A stretch of 64,000 nt of DNA from Nitrospinia bacterium (GCA_029261715.1 JAJDAT010000038.1:1-64000); one strand, 5' to 3'; counted from the stretch's first letter, positions 28,816-38,569 are shown. Numbers and translations are program-made. The notes: generated by a model from the letters alone, not told the origin.

Positions 28816-31074
28816 TCAATTCATTTTAATCGGTGGATACATTTCATTTATTCCTAATAAACTTATGATAGGAACTTTAATTTCATTTAAATTTTTGAAA
28901 TTGGGGTTTTCAGTCAAAAATGTTCCATCATATGTATTGGCTACCTCATACATCATAACAAGGAAGGGTGTATTGGTTAATTGAGCGCCTTTTTTCAGAG
29001 TCATTTTTATTTTTTTTAAATAAATTGGATTACCTGTTTTTAGATATAAAGTTCGCAATATAACAACTGCATTGATATAAAACTCCGAAAAATAATTTGG
29101 ATAAGCTTTTATCTTATCTTCGACAAACCATTTTTTATATTTCACGCCGTTTTTTTCAACATAAATATGTCTAAACTGTGGGAGCTTATTTACAATATCT
29201 GGAAGGCCTCTTTTATTACTCCCGTATGTTTGCCAGCTTTTAACTTCATTGATATCTTTTGTTAAAGTGGGTGTTTCTATTGTCTCAATAGCTTTTTCAA
29301 AATAACTCAAAGCAATATTTAAGCGGTTTAAATTAATAGCCCCCAAATTATAATATATACGTTCCAAGTTATATCCATATTGGGTTGCTGCCTGATAATA
29401 AACGTTGGCCTCTTTGAATTTCGATTTAGAATGAAAAATAAATCCTTTCATGAAGGACCAAAAAGGCGTTGTAAATTGAAAGTCTTCTAAGATATCAATG
29501 TTTTTTGGTATGTCTATCTCCCCATAATATAAGTAGGCATTTTTTACATGTTCAATCAACCTTGGTGAGTATGTCCCGGGAAAATAAAATGGAACTAAAT
29601 TATCGTTCGTTAAGGGGGTCATCAATATAAGCCAAATCCCAACCCTTCCTGTTTTTAGTGGTAATAACTCTAGTCTGTGATTTTCCTTAAATTCTTTTAA
29701 ATAAAAATTATAGCTAATAAGGTTTAAAGCGTCTCCAATTTCAGCCCGTAACTCAGTAGTATCAGTGATATTGAATATTATGTCATTTTCCTTTAGATGG
29801 GCTCTAAAATAGTCGCGAAACTCTCGAACATTTTTTGTTTCGAAAAGCTCATCATAAACCGAATATCCCCATAGTGGTTTTGGATGAGTTCCCCACACAA
29901 AAAGTAAAAAGGCCAAAGATAGGATAACTCCCTCTCGGATTGGCTCTGAAGAAAGAAGTTTTACCAAGTATTTAAAACAGTAGATGAATCCAATGGCTAC
30001 AGTAATTAAATAAAATGGATGAATAAACGCAAGAAAGCGAGCCTCTGATATTCTTAATATGACTCCACTAATTAATATTGGCATGAGGAATATTGCCGTA
30101 AAATCCCAAAACACTTCACGGTGTGAATGGAATAAACGCCATACTCCTAATAAAAAAAATACAAAATAAATCCATGGACCTTCAGGTATTCCAATGATTG
30201 AGTTACTTCCATCTCCATGTTCAAAATTAAACGTTACAAATACCGTGTATAAAAGTCGAAGCAAGCCAGAGTGAAATGATTTTTCCATCACAAGGTTATC
30301 GGCATTAACCTTCGGATCTACTTCATGTGTAACCGCAATGTCCCAAAACGCTCCTAATAAATTTAATCCTCTTAAATGATATAAACATAATCCTGCCAGG
30401 GTTGAGATACCAAAAAACAACAGAAAGCACAAAGCTCGACTCTTTAACTCTGAGATGGAAAACTTTATTAATTTCCACTTTCTGAAGAAATAAATTATGG
30501 CCACTAGAAATAGAACTGGAAGCGTCATTCCTCCTAGTAAAACATTTGTGAAATTGAGAAAACTAAAGCCCCCAAATAGGCACCAGTGCATTATCTTGTT
30601 TTCTTCCAAACCTTTAAACAAATAATAAAAACTCAAAAACGATCCAAACATGTAGAAAGAACCATAATAGGGATTCTTAATCGTCAAAAAACTATAATAA
30701 GAAACTCCAAATAATAATGCCGCAACAAGGGCCTCTAGACGACCTATTCTCTTCTGAGTAAATATGAAAATAAAAAGAATTGTTAGGAGGGAAACGATTG
30801 TGGAAAACGCGCGAAAGGTGATCTCATTGACGCCAAACTTTTGGTAAAGAATATTTGAAAAAGCGTTCTTGTATATTTGTATCTGGCGGTGATGTTTCGA
30901 TAAGAGTATTTCTAGCGGAGATGATTTAAGATGGGGGGCAACATATATATTATACCTATCCTGTATGATGGGCGACTGAATGATGTTCCAGCGCGCAAAA
31001 AATGCTATACCAATATATAGGAAGAGAAATACAAGAAAAACAAGATTTAATCTCGTTTTATAATGAGTTTCCAA
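28816..31074 (-). CDS. GT-C-like membrane protein with C-terminal helical (TPR-like) domain
   Basis: 752 residues beginning at TTG 31074, with AAGAAGG upstream. About eleven hydrophobic segments in the first 400 residues resemble the PMT/ArnT membrane core (NEITFRAFSTIVSLLTILFIF, KNPYYGSFYMFGSFLSFYYLF). The soluble remainder contains TPR-like helices (KFKEANVYYQAATQYGYN..., NLGAINLNRLNIALSYFEKAIE). It lies 108 bases after the GT2 gene on the same strand; a polyprenyl-phosphate-sugar synthase plus GT-C transferase is a known pairing for surface glycosylation. Specific function unknown. Confidence 0.6.
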   Translation of the reverse strand: METHYKTRLNLVFLVFLFLYIGIAFFARWNIIQSPIIQDRYNIYVAPHLKSSPLEILLSKHHRQIQIYKNAFSNILYQKFGVNEITFRAFSTIVSLLTILFIFIFTQKRIGRLEALVAALLFGVSYYSFLTIKNPYYGSFYMFGSFLSFYYLFKGLEENKIMHWCLFGGFSFLNFTNVLLGGMTLPVLFLVAIIYFFRKWKLIKFSISELKSRALCFLLFFGISTLAGLCLYHLRGLNLLGAFWDIAVTHEVDPKVNADNLVMEKSFHSGLLRLLYTVFVTFNFEHGDGSNSIIGIPEGPWIYFVFFLLGVWRLFHSHREVFWDFTAIFLMPILISGVILRISEARFLAFIHPFYLITVAIGFIYCFKYLVKLLSSEPIREGVILSLAFLLFVWGTHPKPLWGYSVYDELFETKNVREFRDYFRAHLKENDIIFNITDTTELRAEIGDALNLISYNFYLKEFKENHRLELLPLKTGRVGIWLILMTPLTNDNLVPFYFPGTYSPRLIEHVKNAYLYYGEIDIPKNIDILEDFQFTTPFWSFMKGFIFHSKSKFKEANVYYQAATQYGYNLERIYYNLGAINLNRLNIALSYFEKAIETIETPTLTKDINEVKSWQTYGSNKRGLPDIVNKLPQFRHIYVEKNGVKYKKWFVEDKIKAYPNYFSEFYINAVVILRTLYLKTGNPIYLKKIKMTLKKGAQLTNTPFLVMMYEVANTYDGTFLTENPNFKNLNEIKVPIISLLGINEMYPPIKMN

Positions 31075-31182
31075 ATCAACGTACCTTCTTAATATATTTG
31101 TAAAATTGAAACTCTTAAGCGGAGTGTATAAAATTATTAAATAAAAATTTTCGGTTCTGGTTTAATATCTTTGACTATGTTT

Positions 31183-31986
31183 TCATGAACGTCCAAGGTT
31201 TGCAATATACGTGTAGGCTTTACTCAATATGCCAGCTGTTCCTCCTATGACAAATAGCAGTATTCCAATAGGAGTAAAGATACGCTTTCGATCATAATAA
31301 ACCATGATTTTGATAATTAGGTTTGTAAAGTTCAGAGTGTCGTAAATTGGACGGATTTTTGATTGCCCTATTCTTTTATAGTAATCAATGTTTACAAACT
31401 TTATTGGGTGATCATTGACCGTTGTGGATAAAGTGATAGTGGTTGTGAACGAAAAACCATCTGGTAAAACAGGGAGATAGCGTTCGACAGTTTCTTTGCG
31501 TATCACACGTAAACCAGAATTCATATCGGGGATATGGCATTTAGCTATATAGTCAGCTAATCGACTTAAGCACCATTTTGGAAAACGCCGCAACCAGGGT
31601 ATGTACACATTCTCACCTTTACGAGCGCCAATCACCATATCGAGATTGTTTTCTCTGGCGAGATGTTCGAATTCTGGGATACGTTCGTTGGGATATGTGC
31701 CGTCTGCATCCGTGATAGCAATATAATCATAACGGGCTTTAGTAATCCCTGTTTTAAGTGAAGCTCCGTACCCTTTATTGATTGGATGATTTATTACTTT
31801 AATCCCGTCTACTTTAATTTCATTCAGAACGGTTAGAGTTTTGGGGTAAGTAGATCCATCATTAATGATAATAATCTCGACATCTTTTTTGTTTTCTAGA
31901 AGCAATTCCATTTGACGAAGAGTTTGGTGCAGCCCTTCTTCCTCATTATAAACGGGTATTATGATTGATAAACCGGTTTCAGCCAT
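31183..31986 (-). CDS. Family 2 glycosyltransferase (dolichol-phosphate mannosyltransferase-like)
   Basis: 267 residues from ATG 31986. The GT-A start LSIIIPVYNEEEGLHQTLRQ, nucleotide-binding IIINDGST, metal-binding DADGTYP and the GFSFTTTITL segment mark the DPM1/polyprenyl-phosphate sugar synthase group, with a C-terminal membrane helix (IFTPIGILLFVIGGTAGILS). It would load a sugar from a nucleotide donor onto a polyprenyl phosphate at the inner leaflet. The next gene encodes a GT-C-like membrane protein that could use the product. Confidence 0.9.
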   Translation of the reverse strand: MAETGLSIIIPVYNEEEGLHQTLRQMELLLENKKDVEIIIINDGSTYPKTLTVLNEIKVDGIKVINHPINKGYGASLKTGITKARYDYIAITDADGTYPNERIPEFEHLARENNLDMVIGARKGENVYIPWLRRFPKWCLSRLADYIAKCHIPDMNSGLRVIRKETVERYLPVLPDGFSFTTTITLSTTVNDHPIKFVNIDYYKRIGQSKIRPIYDTLNFTNLIIKIMVYYDRKRIFTPIGILLFVIGGTAGILSKAYTYIANLGRS

Positions 31987-32216
31987 GCTTGAAATATAAG
32001 GGTGGGAATTCGTTGAGGTTGACGCACCGAAGATCTATTTAACCTACCTAAAAGGTAGGCAAAAGGGCGTAGGAGCAATATTTTTCTGGAAATGATTTTT
32101 ATCTTTAAAGTATGATATATACTTTAGTCTTTCAAGCCCGAAATATTAGCTTTTATTCATTATGAATACAATAATTTTATTATTTCAAACTGGGGTGTTT
32201 TTAAAAAAAGGATCTA

Positions 32217-33395
32217 TTACGCATGAGTAGATTCATTCATGGGGATAAGGCGAACACGGCCTTTACCATTAACAACCAGGCCTTTTTTGCCGTTTAAAAT
32301 TTCCAAAAATGTTTTACCTATAAGCTCATGACGCCATCCAAAAAATATGCAGTTACCGTCTAGTGGTTCATTTTGTTCAAATTTTAAAACAGTATCATGG
32401 ATTAATTTTCTGTCGGCTAACACGGTCGCTTCAATTTTTAATTCGACTGCACGCATTTGTACGTAAGCGGCTAATAACTCCTCTACACCAGGTTGCGTTG
32501 AGTAATTTCTAATTTCGGGAGTCTTTGGGATTTCATCTTCTGGAGTAGCCTTTCCTCTTTCTATTGCTTCTAAAATCATTTCACCACTTTTGGTAACTTC
32601 TTTTTGATGCAAGCCTCTAATTGATTCCATTGCGGAACAATCTTTAGGTAGCACTCTTGCAATTTCTAATAAAGGTTCATCTCTCATAATACTTCGAGGA
32701 TGACAGTCGCGTTTACGTGCCTCTAATTCTCTCCAAGAGGATAATTCTATCAAAACTGCTAAATTTCTAGGTCTCAGGTTTCGAAAGTTTTTAATCCGCA
32801 TATACTGTTTTTGAGGATCGGGCAATTCGTAGTTATTACCATCTTCTAACGGACTGAATTCATCCTTAAGCCACTCGAGTCTGTTGGCTTTTTTAAGGTG
32901 TTCTAGTAATTGTTCGTAAACGGGGGCAAGATAGCGAACGTCGTCTATTGCGTATTCTATTTGACTTGGGCTTAATGGACGACGGCACCAGTCTGTGTAA
33001 GTTTCAGTTTTATATATTTTTTTACCAATGGTTTTTTGAACCACTTTGGCAAAAGATATTTGCGATCCCCAACCCAATAAGGATGCGGCTACTTGTGTAT
33101 CAAAAACTGGAGAAATGGCCATTCCACAAAGTCGATTTAGTATTTCTAAATCTTGTTTGCCAGCATGAAATACTTTAAGCACTGATTTTTTCTTAAAAAC
33201 TTCTAGTAAACAGTCCAATTTTTTAACGGCAATAGGATCAATGGCCGCGCAAATTCCATTGCCCGAAACTTGAATTAACCCTAAATGGTGATAATAAGAT
33301 TTTTCTCGAACAAACTCAGTATCAATAGCTAACCATTGGCAATTTTCAATCTGACTAGAATATGATGCTAATTGTTCTTGGGTGGTTATATACAT
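32217..33395 (-). CDS. rnd: Ribonuclease D
   Basis: 392 residues. DEDD 3'-5' exonuclease domain: WLAIDTEFVREKSYY (D, E), KVFHAGKQDLEIL (D) and YAIDDVRYLAPVYEQL (last D and the Tyr of DEDDy), then an HRDC domain from about residue 200. I choose ATG 33395 because AGGAG lies seven bases upstream; the longer form from 33425 would start at a codon with no ribosome site and adds a basic ten-residue tail. Trims tRNA and other stable RNA 3' ends. Confidence 0.93.
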   Translation of the reverse strand: MYITTQEQLASYSSQIENCQWLAIDTEFVREKSYYHHLGLIQVSGNGICAAIDPIAVKKLDCLLEVFKKKSVLKVFHAGKQDLEILNRLCGMAISPVFDTQVAASLLGWGSQISFAKVVQKTIGKKIYKTETYTDWCRRPLSPSQIEYAIDDVRYLAPVYEQLLEHLKKANRLEWLKDEFSPLEDGNNYELPDPQKQYMRIKNFRNLRPRNLAVLIELSSWRELEARKRDCHPRSIMRDEPLLEIARVLPKDCSAMESIRGLHQKEVTKSGEMILEAIERGKATPEDEIPKTPEIRNYSTQPGVEELLAAYVQMRAVELKIEATVLADRKLIHDTVLKFEQNEPLDGNCIFFGWRHELIGKTFLEILNGKKGLVVNGKGRVRLIPMNESTHA

Positions 33396-33659
33396 TGAGA
33401 TTCTCCTAAAGCGCTTAGGGATCAAATTGAGATGTTTTGAAGGAAGGGAAAATAAAGCAATCCTTGAGTGGAAGGAGGATTTTATTTAAGGAAAGTTTCA
33501 ATCAACCCATTAATCTTTGCACACATTATAATTTAACTTGTTATTTGTCAAGTGTTTACAAAATTTTGAGTGAATAAAACGATTTTAAATAAGCTTAAAA
33601 TAAAAAATTTTGTGTGGGGATATTGCTCGTTTAACCACCCAAAAGTGAAGTGTTTTTAA

Positions 33660-33688
33660 TTGACATTTACCGGTTAAATTACTATTGT
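33660..33688 (+). promoter_or_regulatory. Predicted sigma70 promoter of tsaB
   Basis: TTGACA (33660-33665), a 17-base spacer and TATTGT (33683-33688), about 70 bases upstream of the tsaB start and within the 361-base gap between rnd and tsaB. The perfect -35 box, ideal spacing and position make this the clearest promoter I can see in the window. The rest of the gap shows no gene. Confidence 0.6.
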
Positions 33689-33756
33689 ACAAGCGTATAT
33701 AAATGCAGTTATTTAACTGGAAATACACTCAAAATTTCCAACTTTGGTGATTGTTG

Positions 33757-34452
33757 ATGAGAATATTATCAATTGACTCATCGATTCCGAAAGGGAGCGT
33801 TGCTCTTCTTAACCAAAGCAGTATAGTTTATCAAGAAACCATCGCACCCGAATCCTCATTTTCAAAAAATATTCTTCCTAAAATTCGAGAAGTTTTGATT
33901 AAGTTTGATCATAATTTAGATCAAATGGATGGGTTTGCATTAACTTCTGGCCCTGGTTCCTTCACGGGTTTAAGAGTTGGAATGAGTTTGATTAAAGGTA
34001 TTGCTTTAGGAGTCAATAAGCCTGTTATTGGTATAGAGACACTATTAGCAACAGCTTTACAGGTAGAATCGTTAGAGTTTCCAATTTGCTCTATTTTAGA
34101 CGCAAAAAAAAAACAGGTATATGCGGCAATCTTTAAGCGTGAAAATGGAAACTTAGTCCGGCAAATGCCAGATTCAGCATTATCGCCTCAAGATTTGGTT
34201 AAACATATTTCTGAGCCAACTATTTTTGTTGGACAAGGTGTAGAGGTTTATGGAGATTTCTTGTCCAACAATTTAAAATCATTTTTTGTTAAAACTTATA
34301 AAAAAAATTCTAACTCTGTGGCAGGGAACGCTGGAATTTTTGCTTTAAATAACTTTAAGGCTCTAAAAGAAACAAATTTAGATCGACTATCTATTAAATA
34401 TGCACGGAAATCAGAAGCAGAAATTAATTTAGAACAATTAGCTGCTAGCTAA
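33757..34452 (+). CDS. tsaB: tRNA threonylcarbamoyladenosine biosynthesis protein TsaB
   Basis: 231 residues from ATG 33757 (MRILSIDSS..., the usual TsaB start; two TTGs just upstream are in frame but unneeded). GFALTSGPGSFTGLRVGMSLIKGIAL is the signature. TsaB is the scaffold partner of TsaD in making the universal t6A modification of tRNA. Length is normal. DUF465 follows 29 bases downstream. Confidence 0.96.
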   Translation: MRILSIDSSIPKGSVALLNQSSIVYQETIAPESSFSKNILPKIREVLIKFDHNLDQMDGFALTSGPGSFTGLRVGMSLIKGIALGVNKPVIGIETLLATALQVESLEFPICSILDAKKKQVYAAIFKRENGNLVRQMPDSALSPQDLVKHISEPTIFVGQGVEVYGDFLSNNLKSFFVKTYKKNSNSVAGNAGIFALNNFKALKETNLDRLSIKYARKSEAEINLEQLAAS

Positions 34453-34481
34453 TTAAGAAAGAGAATGAAAAAGGAGATAAT

Positions 34482-34709
34482 ATGGATATTGAACAAAACC
34501 TGTTAAACAAATTAGTGTCTGAAAACAATGAGTTTAAAAGTTTATACGATGAACATAATGAATTAAAAAATCAAGTTGATGAACTAAATAATCGAAAATT
34601 TTTGACGCCAGAACAAGAAGTTGAAAAGAAAAAATTACAAAAGCAAAAGCTCAGTAAAAAAGACCGACTCATGGAAATTGTTGGCGAAAACCAACCCTCA
34701 ACGACTTAA
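34482..34709 (+). CDS. DUF465 (YdcH-like) small coiled-coil protein
   Basis: 75 residues from ATG 34482 with AAGGAG upstream. The helical pattern LLNKLVSENNEFKSLYDEHNELKNQVDEL... LQKQKLSKKDRLMEIV matches DUF465 small proteins, whose molecular role is unclear. Ends just before a strong intrinsic terminator, so it is probably the last gene of a tsaB-led unit. Confidence 0.88.
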   Translation: MDIEQNLLNKLVSENNEFKSLYDEHNELKNQVDELNNRKFLTPEQEVEKKKLQKQKLSKKDRLMEIVGENQPSTT

Positions 34710-34710
34710 T

Positions 34711-34743
34711 ATTTAAAAGGAGCGGAACTCCGCTCCTTTTTCA
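34711..34743 (+). terminator. Intrinsic terminator after tsaB-DUF465
   Basis: aaaaggagcgg (34715-34725) pairs with ccgctcctttt (34730-34740) across a four-base loop, followed by a T run. This is an 11-bp perfect stem directly after the DUF465 stop. Confidence 0.92.
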
Positions 34744-34913
34744 CGTCTCTTCCCTACCCCTCTCATCATTTTTTTCTCCCCATAAAACAATGCATAACAG
34801 ATTTTTTGACTTTAAAAACTTCCAAAGTAATCATTTCTTGTTAAAATAAATACAGTATTTTAAAGCAATAACTTAGTTGCTCTTTAAAACGTTTTAAAAC
34901 TATTTAAATTAAA

Positions 34914-35531
34914 TTGAAACTTTCTACTTACTACGCTACGTTTTTTCTTACTTTAGTTTTCATCTGCGCTGCGAAACCTGCATTATCAAATCAAACGGTT
35001 TCCGGAGTTGTATCTATCCAAGGAAATAAGTCTCTTTCGAATATAATTGTTTATTTAGAAAATAAAAATGGGAGTAATTCAACCAGTACCAATACGGCTC
35101 ATGAAGTGGTTCAAAGAAGACTTCGTTTTCGCCCAGGACTAAATATAGTTGTTCAAGGCGATTTAGTTAAATTTTTAAACGCCGAAAACCGCGAAATTGA
35201 CCATAATGTTTATTCACTGAGCGGGGTGAAGACTTTTGATTTGGGATTAGCTGAAAGAGGTTCCCAATTAGAAATGACTTTTGATAAACCCGGAGTGCTA
35301 AATTATTATTGTTCTGTGCATAAACTCATGGAAGGACGAATGGTTGTCTTACCGACTCGCCATTATGTCAAGCTTGGCGAACCGGGAGCTTTCGAAATAA
35401 CGGGGGTGCCTTCTGGAGACTGGACATTAAAAGCAATTATTTTTCACCGAAGATATAAAACAAAACCTCTTGATATAACAGTTAGCAATAAAAGTATTAC
35501 GAATTTAAACCTCTCTATAATAAAAAAATAA
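34914..35531 (+). CDS. Periplasmic cupredoxin (plastocyanin-like) protein
   Basis: 205 residues starting at TTG 34914. A signal peptide (LSTYYATFFLTLVFICAAKPALS) ends near residue 25. The type 1 copper ligands are in place: the first His in DHNVYS, then the Cys, His and Met cluster YYCSVHKLMEGRM. A C-terminal extension from about residue 155 (FEITGVPSGDWTLKAI...) looks like a carboxypeptidase-regulatory-like beta domain. Likely binds one copper and carries electrons or binds metal in the periplasm. It opens a three-gene run with a lipoprotein (13 bases on) and a membrane cyclase. Confidence 0.85.
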   Translation: MKLSTYYATFFLTLVFICAAKPALSNQTVSGVVSIQGNKSLSNIIVYLENKNGSNSTSTNTAHEVVQRRLRFRPGLNIVVQGDLVKFLNAENREIDHNVYSLSGVKTFDLGLAERGSQLEMTFDKPGVLNYYCSVHKLMEGRMVVLPTRHYVKLGEPGAFEITGVPSGDWTLKAIIFHRRYKTKPLDITVSNKSITNLNLSIIKK

Positions 35532-35544
35532 GGAACCTTAACAA

Positions 35545-36252
35545 ATGAACAAATTTGTTCCTGTTTTTTTGATGTTTGTTTTTTCTGCTTGCGCTTCGAT
35601 ACCAGTTCCTCCAATAGTTCCAGGAAAAGGAGCTGTATATGGAACTTTAACAGCCCAAAGCCACTCAAAAATCATCGAAAAAGCCAAAGGCTCTGGGGGA
35701 AATGACGACTATGCCGGCCCAGATGGGATTATATTTAATAAAGATATGGTCAATTATCGTAACTTAAAAGATCTTTATGCTTGTTTATTAGATCCTAGTT
35801 ATACAGGTGGAAAGCAAATTAATCTTACCGCAACGACTGAAGGATTATCTCCTCGCTCTCTTGCTTTAAGTCCTGGAGATATAATTTCCATAAGTAATTC
35901 GACGAGTGGTCCGTTAACCTTTTTTCTAGCGGATATGGGAGATGCTTTCCAAGATTTAGGAAAAATTAAGCCAGGACAAACTGAATCATTTACTATAAAA
36001 ATACAAGGTAATTTAGAGCTAGGAACCGATGAAGATGAAGCTATCAAAGCCATTGTATTCTCTCAAAGTGGATTGAGAAGTAAAAGAGTTGCTAGCGGTC
36101 AGGCATATTCTTTTGAAAAATTGGAACCTGGTAGCTACGATATGATTTTTTGGTTTTGGCGATTAGGGAAAATCCATAGGCAAGTTCAAATACAGCCTGG
36201 ACAAAATGTCGCCGTGCATGAAACGCTTTCAGTCAACACCGTTATGCGGTAA
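35545..36252 (+). CDS. Outer-membrane-type lipoprotein of unknown function
   Basis: 235 residues. The signal MNKFVPVFLMFVFSAC ends in a lipobox with Cys16 as the lipidation site. The body is beta-rich with an IgG-like flavour (SLALSPGDIISISNSTSGPLTFFLAD and a C-terminal FEKLEPGSYDMIFWFWRLGKIHRQVQI). Those segments share the 'GD-I-I-NS... PG' phrasing of the cupredoxin upstream, so it may be a copper-less relative; that is inference. It lies 13 bases after the cupredoxin and 8 bases before the cyclase. Confidence 0.7.
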   Translation: MNKFVPVFLMFVFSACASIPVPPIVPGKGAVYGTLTAQSHSKIIEKAKGSGGNDDYAGPDGIIFNKDMVNYRNLKDLYACLLDPSYTGGKQINLTATTEGLSPRSLALSPGDIISISNSTSGPLTFFLADMGDAFQDLGKIKPGQTESFTIKIQGNLELGTDEDEAIKAIVFSQSGLRSKRVASGQAYSFEKLEPGSYDMIFWFWRLGKIHRQVQIQPGQNVAVHETLSVNTVMR

Positions 36253-36260
36253 CCAACCTA

Positions 36261-38177
36261 ATGAGCCTAAAAGGAAAAATCTTCCTTTCCTTCTCCATAG
36301 TAATTCTCCTTTTACTTTCCAAGATTCTATATCAGGTCAATCATGAGACCGAGAAATTGGAAGTAACGAGGATAACTAATGAACTTAATTCAGCTCAAAT
36401 TCAATTCCTCGTTCGCTTAGAAGAACAACAAAATAATATTTCCAAGCTTGTTCAGACGATCACGTTAGATCAAAAGTTTCGTTCTTTTCTTTCGATGATA
36501 AAAGAAAATTTCTACTCATTTACGGAAGAAATTGCCAATGACACGCAGGGAGACATTGTTTTCATGGCTGACGATGCCATGAAACTTAGAGGAGTTTTCC
36601 CACAAGATAAAGAAACTGAAAAGTGGTTGGCAAACAATCTTAATAAGTTTGCTATCGAAAGAATTTTGGACAACGGTTCTCCTTATTATGAAGTTTTACC
36701 GATTGATGGAGTTTTATTCAGTGTTATATATTCTCCCCTTAAAGAATCTCTTCGAGATGACTATGCCGCAGGAGTTATTGCAGTTTGCAAAAGAATCGAT
36801 AACGCTTGGGTAGAATGGTTACTGGGTCCGAATGGGAGCTCCTATAGATTTCAGATCGTTTTTTTTATCGATAAAATGTTGATAGCTGCCAATATACCTC
36901 TATATCAAGGTTCTGCGTTATTGAGCGAAGCCATACAAAATTTAGATAAAAGCGAATCTTTTGAAGTAAATGGAGAGAGGTTTTTATCTAAGTATCATCT
37001 CTTCCCTACCACTAGAACGCGTACGGGTTTTGTAATAGGATCCAATTTAGACGAAGCTCTAGAGCCATTTCAATCTTTAGAAAAACGCATACTCATAGTT
37101 GGACTTTTGGTATACGTGATAGGAATTTTATTCACTTTATTTTTCTCAAACAGAGTTGTTAGACCACTACGCTTATTAGTCTCAGGTGTTGAAGAAGTGG
37201 AAAAAGGGAATTTTGATTTTAGAGTTTCATTTCAATCAAAAGACGAAGTTGGGCAATTATCCGGCGCTTTTAATAATATGGCGCAAGGTTTAAAAGAAAA
37301 AGAACAAATGCGAAATACGTTTGATAAATACGTTCACCCATCAATCGTTACGGATATATTAAACAACCCAGAAAAACTAAAATTAGGAGGTAGTCGCGAA
37401 GTACAAACTGTTTTGTTTAGCGACGTTGCTAACTTCACAACTTTTAGCGAAGGTATGCCTCCTGAAGATTTAATTTTGCTCTTGAATGATTATTTAGGCG
37501 CAATGACCAATGAAATAATTGAAAGACAAGGAATATTAGATAAATATATCGGAGACGCAATAATGGCATTTTGGGGAGCTCCTTTTTGCAAAGGGAACCA
37601 CGCTCTTTTTGCCTGTCAAACAGCAATCGCAATGCAAAAAAAACTTGCAGAGCTTCGTCCTATTTGGAAATCTCAAAACAAACCCGAAATTAACGCTCGA
37701 ATAGGGGTTTCAACAGGAGATATGATTGTTGGGAATTTAGGATCGGAACACGCGAGAGACTATACCTGTATAGGAGACACGGTAAACTACGGCGCTCGCT
37801 TAGAAGGTTTAAATAAATATTACGGTACAAATATAATCGTAGACAATTATACGAGAATTCAAGCGGCGGGTGGTATCGAAGTACGAGAGCTTGATACTGT
37901 AGTTGTTAAAGGACGTAGTAAGGGTTCCCCTATTTTTGAACTCATTGGAGAAAAAGGAGAAAATACTGAACAAAGAATTGAGTTGAACGTTCTATATGAA
38001 GAAGCTTTAAGGAAATATCGCGGAGGCGAATTTAGCGACGCAGATGAAAAATTTAATAAATTATTAGAAAAATTTCCTAACGACATGCCTTCTAAGGTTT
38101 TACAAGAAAGATGTGTTTATTATATTGTGCACCCCCCAGAAACTTGGACTGGCGTCCATGAAATGGATCAAAAATAA
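36261..38177 (+). CDS. Membrane class III adenylate/guanylate cyclase with HAMP
   Basis: 638 residues. A first helix (residues 4-25), an extracytoplasmic sensor region of about 250 residues (Cache-like spacing), a second helix (LIVGLLVYVIGILFTLFFS), a HAMP domain (RPLRLLVSGVEEVEKGNFDFRV) and the class III catalytic domain from about 355: FSDVANFTTFSE (metal Asp), KYIGDAIMAFWGAPF (second Asp) and VNYGARLEGLNKYY. A short helical C-terminal tail follows. It makes cAMP or cGMP in response to a periplasmic signal. The tight linkage to a cupredoxin and a lipoprotein suggests a copper or redox sensing unit. Confidence 0.9.
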   Translation: MSLKGKIFLSFSIVILLLLSKILYQVNHETEKLEVTRITNELNSAQIQFLVRLEEQQNNISKLVQTITLDQKFRSFLSMIKENFYSFTEEIANDTQGDIVFMADDAMKLRGVFPQDKETEKWLANNLNKFAIERILDNGSPYYEVLPIDGVLFSVIYSPLKESLRDDYAAGVIAVCKRIDNAWVEWLLGPNGSSYRFQIVFFIDKMLIAANIPLYQGSALLSEAIQNLDKSESFEVNGERFLSKYHLFPTTRTRTGFVIGSNLDEALEPFQSLEKRILIVGLLVYVIGILFTLFFSNRVVRPLRLLVSGVEEVEKGNFDFRVSFQSKDEVGQLSGAFNNMAQGLKEKEQMRNTFDKYVHPSIVTDILNNPEKLKLGGSREVQTVLFSDVANFTTFSEGMPPEDLILLLNDYLGAMTNEIIERQGILDKYIGDAIMAFWGAPFCKGNHALFACQTAIAMQKKLAELRPIWKSQNKPEINARIGVSTGDMIVGNLGSEHARDYTCIGDTVNYGARLEGLNKYYGTNIIVDNYTRIQAAGGIEVRELDTVVVKGRSKGSPIFELIGEKGENTEQRIELNVLYEEALRKYRGGEFSDADEKFNKLLEKFPNDMPSKVLQERCVYYIVHPPETWTGVHEMDQK

Positions 38178-38569
38178 ATTCTAAGTCACCTCAGATTCTT
38201 ACCTTATCCAATTTTTTTTTGAATAAAATAATAAAACACTGAGTTTTCCTTCCTTAACCAAATACTTAAATCTAAGGTTATCCCCTTCTTTACAGTCCAA
38301 ACCTGATTTATACCGTCTAAAATCTGTCAATAAGTTTTTTCATACGAAAAGTATTGATTTTCGGGGATCAAAATATCCGAATTCAGATTCCCGAAATATT
38401 ATGCATTATTATACTTATAGAAAAAATTAAATTAGTTTTATTCGAAAGGATAAATTTGATTTTTATCACTGTTTATTTAAATGCTAGGTTCAAAATCTTA
38501 ATCATAAGGGTTTAATGACTTTCTCAATTTTACTTATTTAATTAATATGAATAAAGGAGCATCTATTTA
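38178..38569. other. Gap with one imperfect hairpin
   Basis: 392 AT-rich bases between the cyclase and the Kelch protein. ttcggggatc (38360-38369) pairs with gattcccgaa (38386-38395) with one G-T wobble and a 16-base loop. It may mark the end of the cyclase message or be a leader element of the Kelch gene, but the long loop makes it weak. No gene seen. AAAGGAG precedes the downstream ATG. Confidence 0.35.

Noticed and set aside
32043-32059. Short hairpin cctacct/aggtagg between rnd and the GT2 gene
   Set aside because: Only 7 bp with a 3-base loop, about 160 bases after the rnd stop and not followed by a T run on that strand, so too weak to call a terminator.
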